This document shows, one piece after another, positions 8,763 through 16,068 of a stretch of DNA of 18,010 bases. The DNA comes from Cryomorphaceae bacterium (GTDB lineage: Bacteria > Bacteroidota > Bacteroidia > Flavobacteriales > Schleiferiaceae): NCBI GenBank assembly GCA_013205365.1, contig JABMNC010000087.1, positions 1 to 18,010 on the forward strand, in the 5' to 3' direction. The notes beneath the pieces are model-generated. The model saw nothing but the letters and a program-made list of their open reading frames with translations. It had not been told where the DNA came from and did not search any database. The position numbers were made by a program, and so were the translations under genes. The stretch's first letter is position 1, and the number at the start of each line of letters is the position of its first letter.

Positions 8763-8822
8763 ACGCGGTGAATAACGCGGTTAACAACGCGCTAAAATCG
8801 ACTCAAAATCCGCCCTAAAATT
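8763..8822. repeat. Five-unit 12-bp-period repeat in the glmM/TPR divergent spacer
   Basis: In strict 12-base register the units are ACGCGGTGAATA, ACGCGGTTAACA, ACGCGCTAAAAT, CGACTCAAAATC and CGCCCTAAAATT. The first three share ACGCG at 8763, 8775 and 8787; the last three share AAAAT at 8794, 8805 and 8817. Every unit is GC-rich then A-rich. The array lies directly upstream of the glmM promoter and ends about 20 bases before the TPR start. The phasing of about one helical turn suggests a multi-site protein-binding operator or a bent upstream element. No known regulator site was recognised. Confidence 0.5.
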
Positions 8823-8842
8823 GCTTAGGTTTACTATGCCTG

Positions 8843-10234
8843 ATGAACAACAGCGACTCCGACCCCCTAATTGAACGCTTTGAGCAAGCGCTACGAGACG
8901 ACTCCCTGCTGTTTTTTGATGTGGAGGAATTTGAAGAAATAACCGACTACTACCTCGAAACAGGCCAGCTGCAGCGAGCCCGCAAGGCCATTGACATGGG
9001 CGGAGCCCAGCACCCCTACGCCACGGTATTTGCAGCAAAAATGGCGCGCTATTTGGTTCAATCCTCCCAACTCGAGGAAGCCCAGGAGGCGATTCAGCGA
9101 GCCGAAGGCTTGAGCCCGAATCACCCCGACATCGAGTGGGCGCGCGGGATGCTCATGATGCGGCAGGGCAAGACCCAAGAAGCGATTCAATCGCTGCGCA
9201 AGGCGATACAGAATTCCGACGACCCCTTCCCTATTCAAGGCACACTGGCCTCTATTTATTCTGGCTCGGGCATGTTTCTGCACGCAATCAGAATTCTTAA
9301 GGCGATGCTGCAGGAAGAGCCCGAAGATGCGCATTTGCTTTACTTATTGGCCATCAATTTTGACATGGCTAACCGCGACGACAAGGCCCTTTCTTTTTTT
9401 GAAAACTACCTCAACGACTACCCCTATTCCGAGACCGGGTGGTACCACCTTGGCGTGGCGCAGTTTCGCCAAGGTCAGCTCGAGGCCGCAGGGCGGAGTT
9501 TTGGCTATGCCATTACCATCGACGAGAAGTTCAGCGCTGCCTTGTTTGACCTTGGCCGCCTCAACGAAGACCAAGAACAGTACGCAGAGGCCCTGGACTA
9601 TTACTCCCAATCGATGGAGCACAGCGAGCAAAATGGCTACACCCTCTACCGCAAAGGGGTCTGTTTGCAGTCTCTTAACCGCAGCGCGGAGGCGCTCCGC
9701 ATTTTTCAAGAGGCTATTGAGCTTGATGAAGAGCTCGACGAGGCCTGGATTGAGCTCGCCGTTTTGCAGGGCGAGGCGGGCAACGCCCTCAAGGGAGTTC
9801 AAAATGCCCAAAAAGCCATTGCCCTAGACCCCGACAATCCAGACTACCACATGGTGGCCCACGATCTTTATGCCCAACTCGGACTCCAGCGCGAGGCCGC
9901 AAAGAGCCTGCAGCTTATTTTGCACGCGCTTCGGGTAGAAAACCCGCGTGGCCTTCAGGAATACGCAGGAATTTTGGTCGAAATGAGTCATGTAGATTCT
10001 GCCATTACCGTACTCGAGGCCGGCGTACAGCGCTATGCCGAAGACCCCGAAATGTGGGCCATATATTTTGGCTTCCTGTGGAGCATGGCGGCAGACCTTC
10101 CCCCGGCAATAGAAGGTATCAAGCATTCCTGGTTGCGCTTTGGCGAACCCTTTCACCTTGCGCTGATGGAATTCTACCCCTTGGCTTGCACTGACCCGGT
10201 GGTCGCGCAAATTTGGTTGCTCCCGAGGGAATAA
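8843..10234 (+). CDS. Tetratricopeptide repeat (TPR) protein
   Basis: A 463-residue soluble, acidic protein with no signal peptide or membrane segment, so probably cytosolic. Most of it is built of 34-residue helix-turn-helix TPR units. Clear examples are HPDIEWARGMLMMRQGKTQE (about 96-115), SETGWYHLGVAQFRQGQLEA (near 196), FSAALFDLGRLNEDQEQYAE (near 230) and EAWIELAVLQGEAGN (near 300), with ALDPDNPDY after it. Roughly ten units appear to run from about residue 30 to 440. The protein is expected to act as a protein-protein scaffold; no enzymatic motif is present and the partner is unknown. It is the first of five plus-strand genes and the next starts 10 bases after its stop. From general knowledge, a TPR gene often precedes DUF368 and aroE in Flavobacteriales. 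The ATG at 8843 is the best start; an ATG at 8836 is in another frame. Confidence 0.88.
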   Translation: MNNSDSDPLIERFEQALRDDSLLFFDVEEFEEITDYYLETGQLQRARKAIDMGGAQHPYATVFAAKMARYLVQSSQLEEAQEAIQRAEGLSPNHPDIEWARGMLMMRQGKTQEAIQSLRKAIQNSDDPFPIQGTLASIYSGSGMFLHAIRILKAMLQEEPEDAHLLYLLAINFDMANRDDKALSFFENYLNDYPYSETGWYHLGVAQFRQGQLEAAGRSFGYAITIDEKFSAALFDLGRLNEDQEQYAEALDYYSQSMEHSEQNGYTLYRKGVCLQSLNRSAEALRIFQEAIELDEELDEAWIELAVLQGEAGNALKGVQNAQKAIALDPDNPDYHMVAHDLYAQLGLQREAAKSLQLILHALRVENPRGLQEYAGILVEMSHVDSAITVLEAGVQRYAEDPEMWAIYFGFLWSMAADLPPAIEGIKHSWLRFGEPFHLALMEFYPLACTDPVVAQIWLLPRE

Positions 10235-10244
10235 CTTTGCTCGC

Positions 10245-11126
10245 ATGAATTTTATTGCAACCTTCCTTAAGGGCATCGCCATGGGCGCCGCCGATGTAGT
10301 TCCAGGAGTTTCGGGCGGAACCATTGCCTACCTCACCGGCATCTACCAGCGATTGCTCGACGCGATTCACGCAGCGGGCGGACCAATGTGGATTGCCCTG
10401 CGCAAAGAGGGAGTCGCGGGGGCATGGAAGGCTCTCGACGGCTGGTTTGTTCTCAGTCTTTTTGCGGGCATCGCAACCTCTATTGTTAGCCTCTCCAAAA
10501 TAGTTCTTTGGGGCCTGGACCATCACCCTACGGTGGTTTGGAGTTTTTTCTTCGGACTCATTGTCGCCAGCCTAAAAATGCTTGCTCGAGACGTCAAAGG
10601 CGCCTGGTTCATGCTCGCACTCGGGGTTGTGCTGGGCCTTCTGCTGTCGTCCATGCCAGCGGGCAGCGCTGAACTCACTCCAATCTTTACTTTTTTTGCC
10701 GGATTTTTAGCCATCTGCGCCATGATTTTACCGGGTATTTCCGGTTCCTTCATACTCGTGCTGCTCGGAGCTTACGAACCAATACTCAATGCCCTTCACG
10801 ATCGCGAGCTGGGCATAGTTGGAATTTTTGCTGCGGGCTGCCTCATTGGACTGCTCACCTTCGGCCGTCTGCTTCGATGGCTTTTTCTGCGCTTTGAGCA
10901 GGCGACCGTGTCGCTGATGACTGGATTCATCATTGGATCCTTAATTAAGGTTTGGCCCTTCAGAAGCCTTAGAAGCGGTTGGGAAGTTCCTGTTTCTCCC
11001 TCTGTTTGGCAGGCCGAAACCGGGCTAAGCATAGCCTGGCCCGCAGTAGTTCTTGCCGCACTTTTGGGCGGATTTTTAGTACTCGGACTCGATCAATGGT
11101 CCCAGCAAGGCAAGGCTAAATCATAG
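10245..11126 (+). CDS. DUF368 membrane protein, putative polyprenyl-phosphate transporter (PopT family)
   Basis: A 293-residue polytopic inner-membrane protein. The family signature is present twice, as expected for its internally duplicated fold: GIAMGAADVVPGVSGGT (10-26) and AMILPGISGSFILVLLGAY (159-177). Other hydrophobic stretches lie near 68-90, 98-113, 120-136, 148-161, 190-212, 222-236 and 263-281. DUF368 proteins (PopT in Vibrio cholerae) are reported to help return undecaprenyl-phosphate, the lipid carrier for peptidoglycan and surface glycans, across the cytoplasmic membrane. The role here is inferred from the family. The gene starts 10 bases after the TPR gene and its TAG stop lies 3 bases before the aroE start, so it is very likely co-transcribed. 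Its divergent neighbour glmM also feeds cell-wall synthesis. Confidence 0.9.
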   Translation: MNFIATFLKGIAMGAADVVPGVSGGTIAYLTGIYQRLLDAIHAAGGPMWIALRKEGVAGAWKALDGWFVLSLFAGIATSIVSLSKIVLWGLDHHPTVVWSFFFGLIVASLKMLARDVKGAWFMLALGVVLGLLLSSMPAGSAELTPIFTFFAGFLAICAMILPGISGSFILVLLGAYEPILNALHDRELGIVGIFAAGCLIGLLTFGRLLRWLFLRFEQATVSLMTGFIIGSLIKVWPFRSLRSGWEVPVSPSVWQAETGLSIAWPAVVLAALLGGFLVLGLDQWSQQGKAKS

Positions 11127-11129
11127 GCC

Positions 11130-11906
11130 GTGCACCGGTTTGGATTGCTCAAGGCTCCTGGGAGCACCTCTCGTTCGCCAGAACTTTATCAAAAGCTATG
11201 GAGCGGTCACCCACAGAGCAAGCATTGGTCCTACCAGACCTTTGATCTCGAGCCCGGGATTGACTGGGTCGAATGGCTCAAAGTGGCCCACGACCATGGA
11301 TGGAGTGGATTTAACGCTACTGTTCCGCACAAAATTGACGTGTGGAATGCAGTTTTGGACCGAACTCCGGTAGCCCAAGCAGTTGGAGCAAGCAATTGCC
11401 TGGTCCGCACCGAATCAGGATGGCAATGCCACAATACCGACGCAGACGGGTTTTGGCTGGCATGGCAGTCCGCATGGGGCACCTACCAACCTCAACACCA
11501 GCGAGTTTGGCTCCTTGGAAACGGCGGAGTGGCCAGAGCCATTGCCCATGCTTTAATGGAGCGCGGCTTTGAAGTACTTGTTTTTGCTCGAACCCCTCGA
11601 TCTGACTTTTTTGGATTGAACCAAATGCCCTTTTCTGCCACGGCTCAAGCCCCCCAGCCCGATTTGGTAGTAAATGCAACCTCTTTGGGCCATGGCAAGC
11701 AGTCTGGGCTTGCCCCTGAGGTTGTTTGGCCCAAGCTTCAGGGCGGATGGGCAATGGATGCTGTTTATGGCGACGAACCCAGTCTTTTTGAGGCACAGGC
11801 TGCCCAGGCAGGGGCCCGAGTGCTCAATGGAATACCAATGTTAGAAATGCAGGCAAAAAAAGCTTGGGATTATTGGTCGAGTATGCTCGGTATAGCCGAC
11901 TTTTGA
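11130..11906 (+). CDS. aroE: Shikimate dehydrogenase
   Basis: A 258-residue cytosolic enzyme, slightly short for AroE (about 270), that reduces 3-dehydroshikimate to shikimate with NADPH in aromatic amino acid and chorismate synthesis. The shikimate site shows STSRSP (12-17, replacing the usual HSxSP), NATVPHK with catalytic K68, GASN with N89 and NTDADG with catalytic D104. The nucleotide-binding turn is LLGNGGVARAIAHAL (128-142). NATSLGHG (182-189) and the C-terminal NGIPMLEMQA with Q241 complete the pattern. The His-to-Thr change in the first motif fits variation in Bacteroidota, where YSFS is common, from memory. The start is GTG at 11130, chosen because it gives the normal FGLL N-terminus and sits 3 bases after the DUF368 stop. 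Confidence 0.93.
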   Translation: MHRFGLLKAPGSTSRSPELYQKLWSGHPQSKHWSYQTFDLEPGIDWVEWLKVAHDHGWSGFNATVPHKIDVWNAVLDRTPVAQAVGASNCLVRTESGWQCHNTDADGFWLAWQSAWGTYQPQHQRVWLLGNGGVARAIAHALMERGFEVLVFARTPRSDFFGLNQMPFSATAQAPQPDLVVNATSLGHGKQSGLAPEVVWPKLQGGWAMDAVYGDEPSLFEAQAAQAGARVLNGIPMLEMQAKKAWDYWSSMLGIADF

Positions 11907-11936
11907 GGCCCATTTCAACCCATTAAGCCATATACC

Positions 11937-13895
11937 ATGGTGGAAGATACCCAAAATCCCCTCGAAGGGAGTACGCCCGAGGCCCAAGAGGCAGTTAACT
12001 CACTCAATACTAATGAGGAAGCTCTAGAGCCCAATGGCTCCGAGCCTCTTGAGTCCGAAGTTCCAAACGAACCCGAGTCTGTCGATTTAGCCACAGAGTT
12101 AGAAGAGCCGGCCGAAGAATTGACGGCACTGGAGCATGTTCCCGCCGCCGAAGCCCCGGTTCAGGACGTTTCATTGGCTGAATCCGAACCAGCAGTGGCT
12201 GAAATCGTGGCCGAAGAAGTGGCGCTTGATGCGCCCGTGGCACTTGATGCACCCGTGGCACTTGATGCGCCCGTGGCACTTGATGCACCCGCGACCCCTG
12301 ACGCGCCCGTGGCCCTTGACGCACCTATGGCCCTTGAGGAGTCGGACAGCCATACCGAAGAAGAACGCGAAGCCCACGAAGACCACCAGGCGGACTACAG
12401 CGAACTTAGCGACGAAGCCCTCGTGGCAGAGGCCGCGCGAGTGCTGCGTGAAGTACCCATCGCCGAAGTCCGGCTGCCCATGCTGGCATTGCGCAATACT
12501 CTACTCCCGCGCCTTGACGAAGTACGCCAAAATGCACTCGATAAATTCGTGGCAGAAGGTGGAGCGGCTATGGACTTTAGGTTCGAGCAAAAAATTCGCG
12601 AATCCTTTTTTGAGACCTTCAACGAATTCAAAAAGCGCCGGACCGCTTGGAGGTCTGAGCAAACACTCGCCCTGACGGTCAACCTGGACCTCAAAAAAGC
12701 GATTGTCACTGAGCTCAAGGCGCTCTCTGGCAACGAAGACCTGCCCGACCGCAATACCTACACCAAGTTCAAATCGATTTTTGATCGCTGGAAGGACGTT
12801 GGTCCGGTACCGGCAGAGGACGCTCGCGACCTCAATGCGACCTTCCGCTTCTTAGTGGACCGCTTCTACGACAACCTCCGCTTGAGCCAGGAGCTCCGCG
12901 AGATGGACTATAAGGTCAACAAGGAGGCTAAGGAGATGCTGATTCGTGCAATCAAGGGGCTTTCTACCAAAAATTGGTCCGCCAGCGTGGGGCTTGAGCT
13001 GCAGCATATTCATACGGCTTGGAAGGAAATTGGACCCGTCTCCCTAGACCAAAAAGAGCCACTTTGGGAAGAATTCAAGGCTGCCTCTGCGGTACTGCAT
13101 GAGAAGCGTCGCATTAAGTTCGACGAGCAGAAAGCCCAGAATGGGCAAAGGCTCGAAGCCAAAATTGCAAAAATTGCCGAGGCAGAAGCGCTACGGGAAA
13201 CCGTGCCGACCAGCCATAAGGCCTGGGAGCAGGTCACCGAAAAGCTCAATGAGCTTCGCACCGAGTTGGGTAAGATTGGTCGAACCTTTGGAGGACCCAG
13301 TGACGAGCTATGGAACCGGTTTAAGGCCGTAGATCGCTGGGCTTACAAAGAGCGCAGCAGCTTCTACCGCGACCGTAAAAAGCTGCTCAAGAATGCCATA
13401 GACGTGAAGATGCAAATTGTCCTGAAGGCAGAAGCGTTGGCACAGCGAACGGACTTTGCCGAGGCATCTAAAGAAATGAAGCAGCTTCAGCAGGAGTGGA
13501 AGGACTCCGGCTTCGCTCCCAAAAAGGCCACCGACGAACTCTGGGCTCGATTCCGCGCTGCAGGAAACGTGTTTTTTGATAGTTTGCGCGGCGCCCATGG
13601 CGAGGAACGAGCCGTGAAGCAGGTAGCCTACCGCCAGGCTCAGGGCATGCAATCGGCCCGCCAGGCTATTGAGTTGGCTCGACGCAAGTTTGCGCAAATG
13701 GAGAATAATATGGGCTTTTTTCAGTACGCCAAGCCCGACAGTCCCATTGTGCAGGACGCCTTAAACAAGGTGGAACAGGCTCGCAAAGAACTTGAAGTTG
13801 CCGAAAAAGCCTTTGCGGAATATCAAAAAGCGGAGCGCGCCAAAATTGCCAGCAGCTTAGCCCCCGAGAGCGGAGAGGACCGCGCCAAAGCATAA
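11937..13895 (+). CDS. DUF349 domain protein with acidic repeat-bearing N-terminus
   Basis: A 652-residue soluble protein. Residues 1-160 are acidic, low in complexity and probably disordered, and include a run of VALDAP hexapeptides (95-130). The rest is predicted helical with at least four DUF349 units of the form W-K-x-x-G-x-x-(10)-LW-x-x-F. Their landmarks are WKDVGPVPAED (near 285), WKEIGPVSLDQKEPLWEEF (near 362), LGKIGRTFGGPSDELWNRF (near 444) and WKDSGFAPKKATDELWARF (near 521). The C-terminus (about 590-640) looks like a charged coiled coil. The biochemical role of DUF349 proteins is not established to my knowledge. There is no signal peptide. The ATG at 11937 is 30 bases after aroE and the stop is 3 bases before uvrB, so it sits within the same run of genes. 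Confidence 0.9.
   Translation: MVEDTQNPLEGSTPEAQEAVNSLNTNEEALEPNGSEPLESEVPNEPESVDLATELEEPAEELTALEHVPAAEAPVQDVSLAESEPAVAEIVAEEVALDAPVALDAPVALDAPVALDAPATPDAPVALDAPMALEESDSHTEEEREAHEDHQADYSELSDEALVAEAARVLREVPIAEVRLPMLALRNTLLPRLDEVRQNALDKFVAEGGAAMDFRFEQKIRESFFETFNEFKKRRTAWRSEQTLALTVNLDLKKAIVTELKALSGNEDLPDRNTYTKFKSIFDRWKDVGPVPAEDARDLNATFRFLVDRFYDNLRLSQELREMDYKVNKEAKEMLIRAIKGLSTKNWSASVGLELQHIHTAWKEIGPVSLDQKEPLWEEFKAASAVLHEKRRIKFDEQKAQNGQRLEAKIAKIAEAEALRETVPTSHKAWEQVTEKLNELRTELGKIGRTFGGPSDELWNRFKAVDRWAYKERSSFYRDRKKLLKNAIDVKMQIVLKAEALAQRTDFAEASKEMKQLQQEWKDSGFAPKKATDELWARFRAAGNVFFDSLRGAHGEERAVKQVAYRQAQGMQSARQAIELARRKFAQMENNMGFFQYAKPDSPIVQDALNKVEQARKELEVAEKAFAEYQKAERAKIASSLAPESGEDRAKA
12219..12341 (+). 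repeat. 18-bp tandem repeat coding for VALDAP within the DUF349 gene
   Basis: Units of 18 bases start at 12219, 12237, 12255, 12273, 12291 and 12309, with a partial seventh at 12327. Units 1-4 and 6 code for VALDAP, unit 5 for ATPDAP and the last for MALEE. Units 1-4 are nearly identical, differing mainly by a G/A alternation at two third positions, so pairs form a 36-base higher-order unit. A whole-unit change would keep the frame, so the tract length could vary between strains without breaking the protein. Confidence 0.9.
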
Positions 13896-13898
13896 ACG

Positions 13899-15962
13899 AT
13901 GGAAGGCCGTCCTCAAAACCACGGCGGCAAGATCCTTAGCACAGCCGGGTTGGTTGTCGACGGGTCAGACGGTGGATTTCGGCTTCAAAGCACCTTCAAA
14001 CCTACTGGCGATCAGCCTAAGGCTATCGACGCACTGACGCGCGGAGTGCTCGAAGGAGAACGAAACCAAACGCTTCTGGGAGTTACCGGATCAGGAAAAA
14101 CCTTTAGTGTGGCCAACGTGGTGGAACGCGTGCAGCGCCCCACCCTGGTGCTTTCGCACAATAAAACCTTAGCAGCCCAGCTATACCAGGAATTTAAGTC
14201 GTTTTTTCCGGACAATGCAGTGGAGTACTTCGTTAGCTACTACGACTACTACCAGCCAGAGGCTTACATGCCGAGTTCGGGCACCTACATCGAGAAAGAC
14301 CTTAGCATCAATGAAGAAATCGAAAAGCTCAGGCTCTCGACCACCTCATCCCTTCTAAGCGGGAGGCGTGACGTACTAGTAGTTGCCTCGGTCAGCTGCC
14401 TCTATGGCATGGGGAACCCCGAAGCCTTCAAAAGCCAGCAGGTCCAGATTAGTTCCGGGCAAAAAATGAGCAGGCAAAAGTTTTTGCACTCCCTAGTACA
14501 GGCCCTCTACAGCCGCACCGAAGGGGAATTCAAGCGCGGAAACTTTAGGGTAAAGGGCGACACCGTAGACGTGTTCCCGGCATACGGCGACATTTTCTAC
14601 CGCATCCTTTTTTGGGGCGACGAAATCGAACGCATCGAGCAGTGGGATCCGGTAGCGAACGAACGGCAGGGTGCCATGGAGCACCTTCGGATCTTCCCGG
14701 CCAACTTGTTTGTAACGACTCCCGACATGCTCAATTCAGCCATAAAGAAAATTGAGCTGGATCTCGGTGCGCAAATCGCGCATTTTACCCAAATGGGTCG
14801 CCACCTCGAGGCAAAACGACTCGAGGAACGAACCGTCTTTGACCTCGAAATGATTCGGGAATTGGGCTACTGTTCTGGAATCGAGAACTACTCGCGCTAC
14901 CTCGACGGACGGGAGCCAGGAACCCGCCCTTTCTGCCTGCTCGACTACTTTTCGGAGGATTTTTTGGTTATCGTCGACGAGAGCCATGTCACCTTGCCGC
15001 AGGTAAAGGCCATGTACGGAGGCGACCGGAGCCGCAAAGAAAATTTGGTCGAATACGGATTCCGACTCCCCGCTGCTATGGACAACAGGCCGCTCATGTT
15101 TGCGGAGTTTGAGCAGCTGCAGAACCAAACCATCTACGTTTCGGCTACTCCTGCGGACTACGAACTGCAGCGCTCCGAAGGAGTCGTGGTGGAGCAGCTA
15201 ATTCGCCCCACCGGATTGCTTGACCCCATCATCGAGGTGCGCCCCATCGACAACCAGGTTGACGACTTGATGGAAGAGATTCGCCTGAGGTCAGAACGCA
15301 ACGAACGCGTACTGGTCACTACGCTAACCAAGCGAATGGCTGAGGAGCTGTCTAAGTACTTCACACGTTACGGAATACGCTGCCGCTACATCCACAGCGA
15401 CATAGAAACCATGGAGCGAATCGAGATCATGGATGCCCTTAGGGCCGGACTTTTTGATGTACTCATCGGGGTAAACTTGCTTCGCGAGGGACTGGACTTT
15501 CCCGAAGTTTCTCTGGTTGCCATCATGGATGCCGACAAGGAGGGCTTTTTGCGAAGCGAGCGATCGTTGGTGCAAACCATTGGCCGTGCCGCGCGTAACG
15601 TCAACGGAATGGCTATTTTTTATGCCAACAAAATAACCGATTCCATGGCCCGTACCATGAGGGAGACGGAGCGCCGACGCGCGAAGCAAGAGGCCTACAA
15701 TACCGAGCATGGAATTACCCCCACGGCCATTGAACGCAAAGACCGCTCGACAGTCTTTAATCAAAAGGCAGCGGAGTCCGCAGCAGCCGAGGTGCGTCGC
15801 ATTACCCTGGCAGAAGCCTTGCCCAAGTACGCCAGCCCCGAGCAACGCCGAGCAAAGGCCGCCGAGCTCCGGCGCGAAATGGAAAAGGCAGCCAAAGAGC
15901 TTGATTTTATGCGCGCGGCAGAACTGCGCGACGCCATCACCCAGCTTTCTGCGGCGACCTAA
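13899..15962 (+). CDS. uvrB: Excinuclease ABC subunit B
   Basis: A 687-residue UvrB, the damage-verifying helicase-like subunit of nucleotide excision repair that works with UvrA and UvrC in the cytosol. Visible elements are FKPTGDQPKAI (33-43), Walker A GVTGSGKT (61-68), the beta-hairpin YYDYYQPEAY (114-123) that clamps DNA, SVSCLYGMGNP (near 164), the DESH helicase box (near 359), VTTLTKRMAEELSKYF, GVNLLREGLDFPEVSLVAI (near 523) and QTIGRAARN (near 559). The C-terminal UVR motif (about 650-687) that contacts UvrC is present. The N-terminus from ATG 13899 is about 25 residues longer than usual before the GDQP motif; a TTG in this stretch is another possible start. It begins 3 bases after the DUF349 stop and is the last gene of the plus-strand run. 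Confidence 0.97.
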   Translation: MEGRPQNHGGKILSTAGLVVDGSDGGFRLQSTFKPTGDQPKAIDALTRGVLEGERNQTLLGVTGSGKTFSVANVVERVQRPTLVLSHNKTLAAQLYQEFKSFFPDNAVEYFVSYYDYYQPEAYMPSSGTYIEKDLSINEEIEKLRLSTTSSLLSGRRDVLVVASVSCLYGMGNPEAFKSQQVQISSGQKMSRQKFLHSLVQALYSRTEGEFKRGNFRVKGDTVDVFPAYGDIFYRILFWGDEIERIEQWDPVANERQGAMEHLRIFPANLFVTTPDMLNSAIKKIELDLGAQIAHFTQMGRHLEAKRLEERTVFDLEMIRELGYCSGIENYSRYLDGREPGTRPFCLLDYFSEDFLVIVDESHVTLPQVKAMYGGDRSRKENLVEYGFRLPAAMDNRPLMFAEFEQLQNQTIYVSATPADYELQRSEGVVVEQLIRPTGLLDPIIEVRPIDNQVDDLMEEIRLRSERNERVLVTTLTKRMAEELSKYFTRYGIRCRYIHSDIETMERIEIMDALRAGLFDVLIGVNLLREGLDFPEVSLVAIMDADKEGFLRSERSLVQTIGRAARNVNGMAIFYANKITDSMARTMRETERRRAKQEAYNTEHGITPTAIERKDRSTVFNQKAAESAAAEVRRITLAEALPKYASPEQRRAKAAELRREMEKAAKELDFMRAAELRDAITQLSAAT

Positions 15963-15983
15963 ACGGCCCAAAAAAACAACCAC

Positions 15984-16010
15984 AAAAAAGCCCCGCCGAA
16001 ACGACGAGGC
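15984..16010 (-). terminator. Factor-independent terminator for the isomerase operon
   Basis: Read on the minus strand, GCCTCGTCG-TTT-CGGCGGGGC (16010-15990) folds into a 9-bp stem with two G-U wobbles and a 3-base loop. It can be extended by weak pairs and is followed at once by six T residues (15989-15984), with a second T run about 7 bases later. On the plus strand the two wobbles become C-A mismatches and there is no T tail, so it mainly ends transcription from the 16051-17229 gene. The rest of the 88-base convergent gap after uvrB holds the 17-base duplication. Confidence 0.8.
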
Positions 16011-16034
16011 CCTTGGCACAATGCACTAAACTTT

Positions 16035-16068
16035 TACTTCTTTCTAATGTCTACTTCTTTTTAATGTC
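16035..16068. repeat. 17-bp tandem duplication spanning the isomerase stop codon
   Basis: Positions 16035-16051 and 16052-16068 are 17-base tandem copies differing at one base (C at 16044 versus T at 16061). On the minus strand the upstream copy codes for the C-terminal DIKKK plus the first two bases of the TAG stop. The downstream copy starts with the G that completes the stop and would itself read DIRKK and TAA in its own frame. It is a short local duplication over the 3' end of the gene. Confidence 0.9.

Noticed and set aside
8826..8833. TAGGTTTA as the -7 element of the TPR operon promoter
   Set aside because: It has one mismatch to TAnnTTTG, would place the transcript start almost at the ATG at 8843, and has no convincing -33 partner.
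8836..8874. A 12-codon frame (ATG at 8836) overlapping the TPR start in another frame, as a leader peptide
   Set aside because: It is too short, has no regulatory codon run or paired hairpins, and most of it overlaps the TPR gene.
12010..12386. Minus-strand frames over the VALDAP repeat coding for repetitive His/Arg/Cys-rich peptides
   Set aside because: They are the by-product of the tandem repeat read in other frames; the DUF349 frame is continuous on both sides.
15990..16010. The convergent-gap hairpin as a terminator for uvrB on the plus strand
   Set aside because: On that strand the stem has two C-A mismatches and no T tract follows; it fits only the minus strand.
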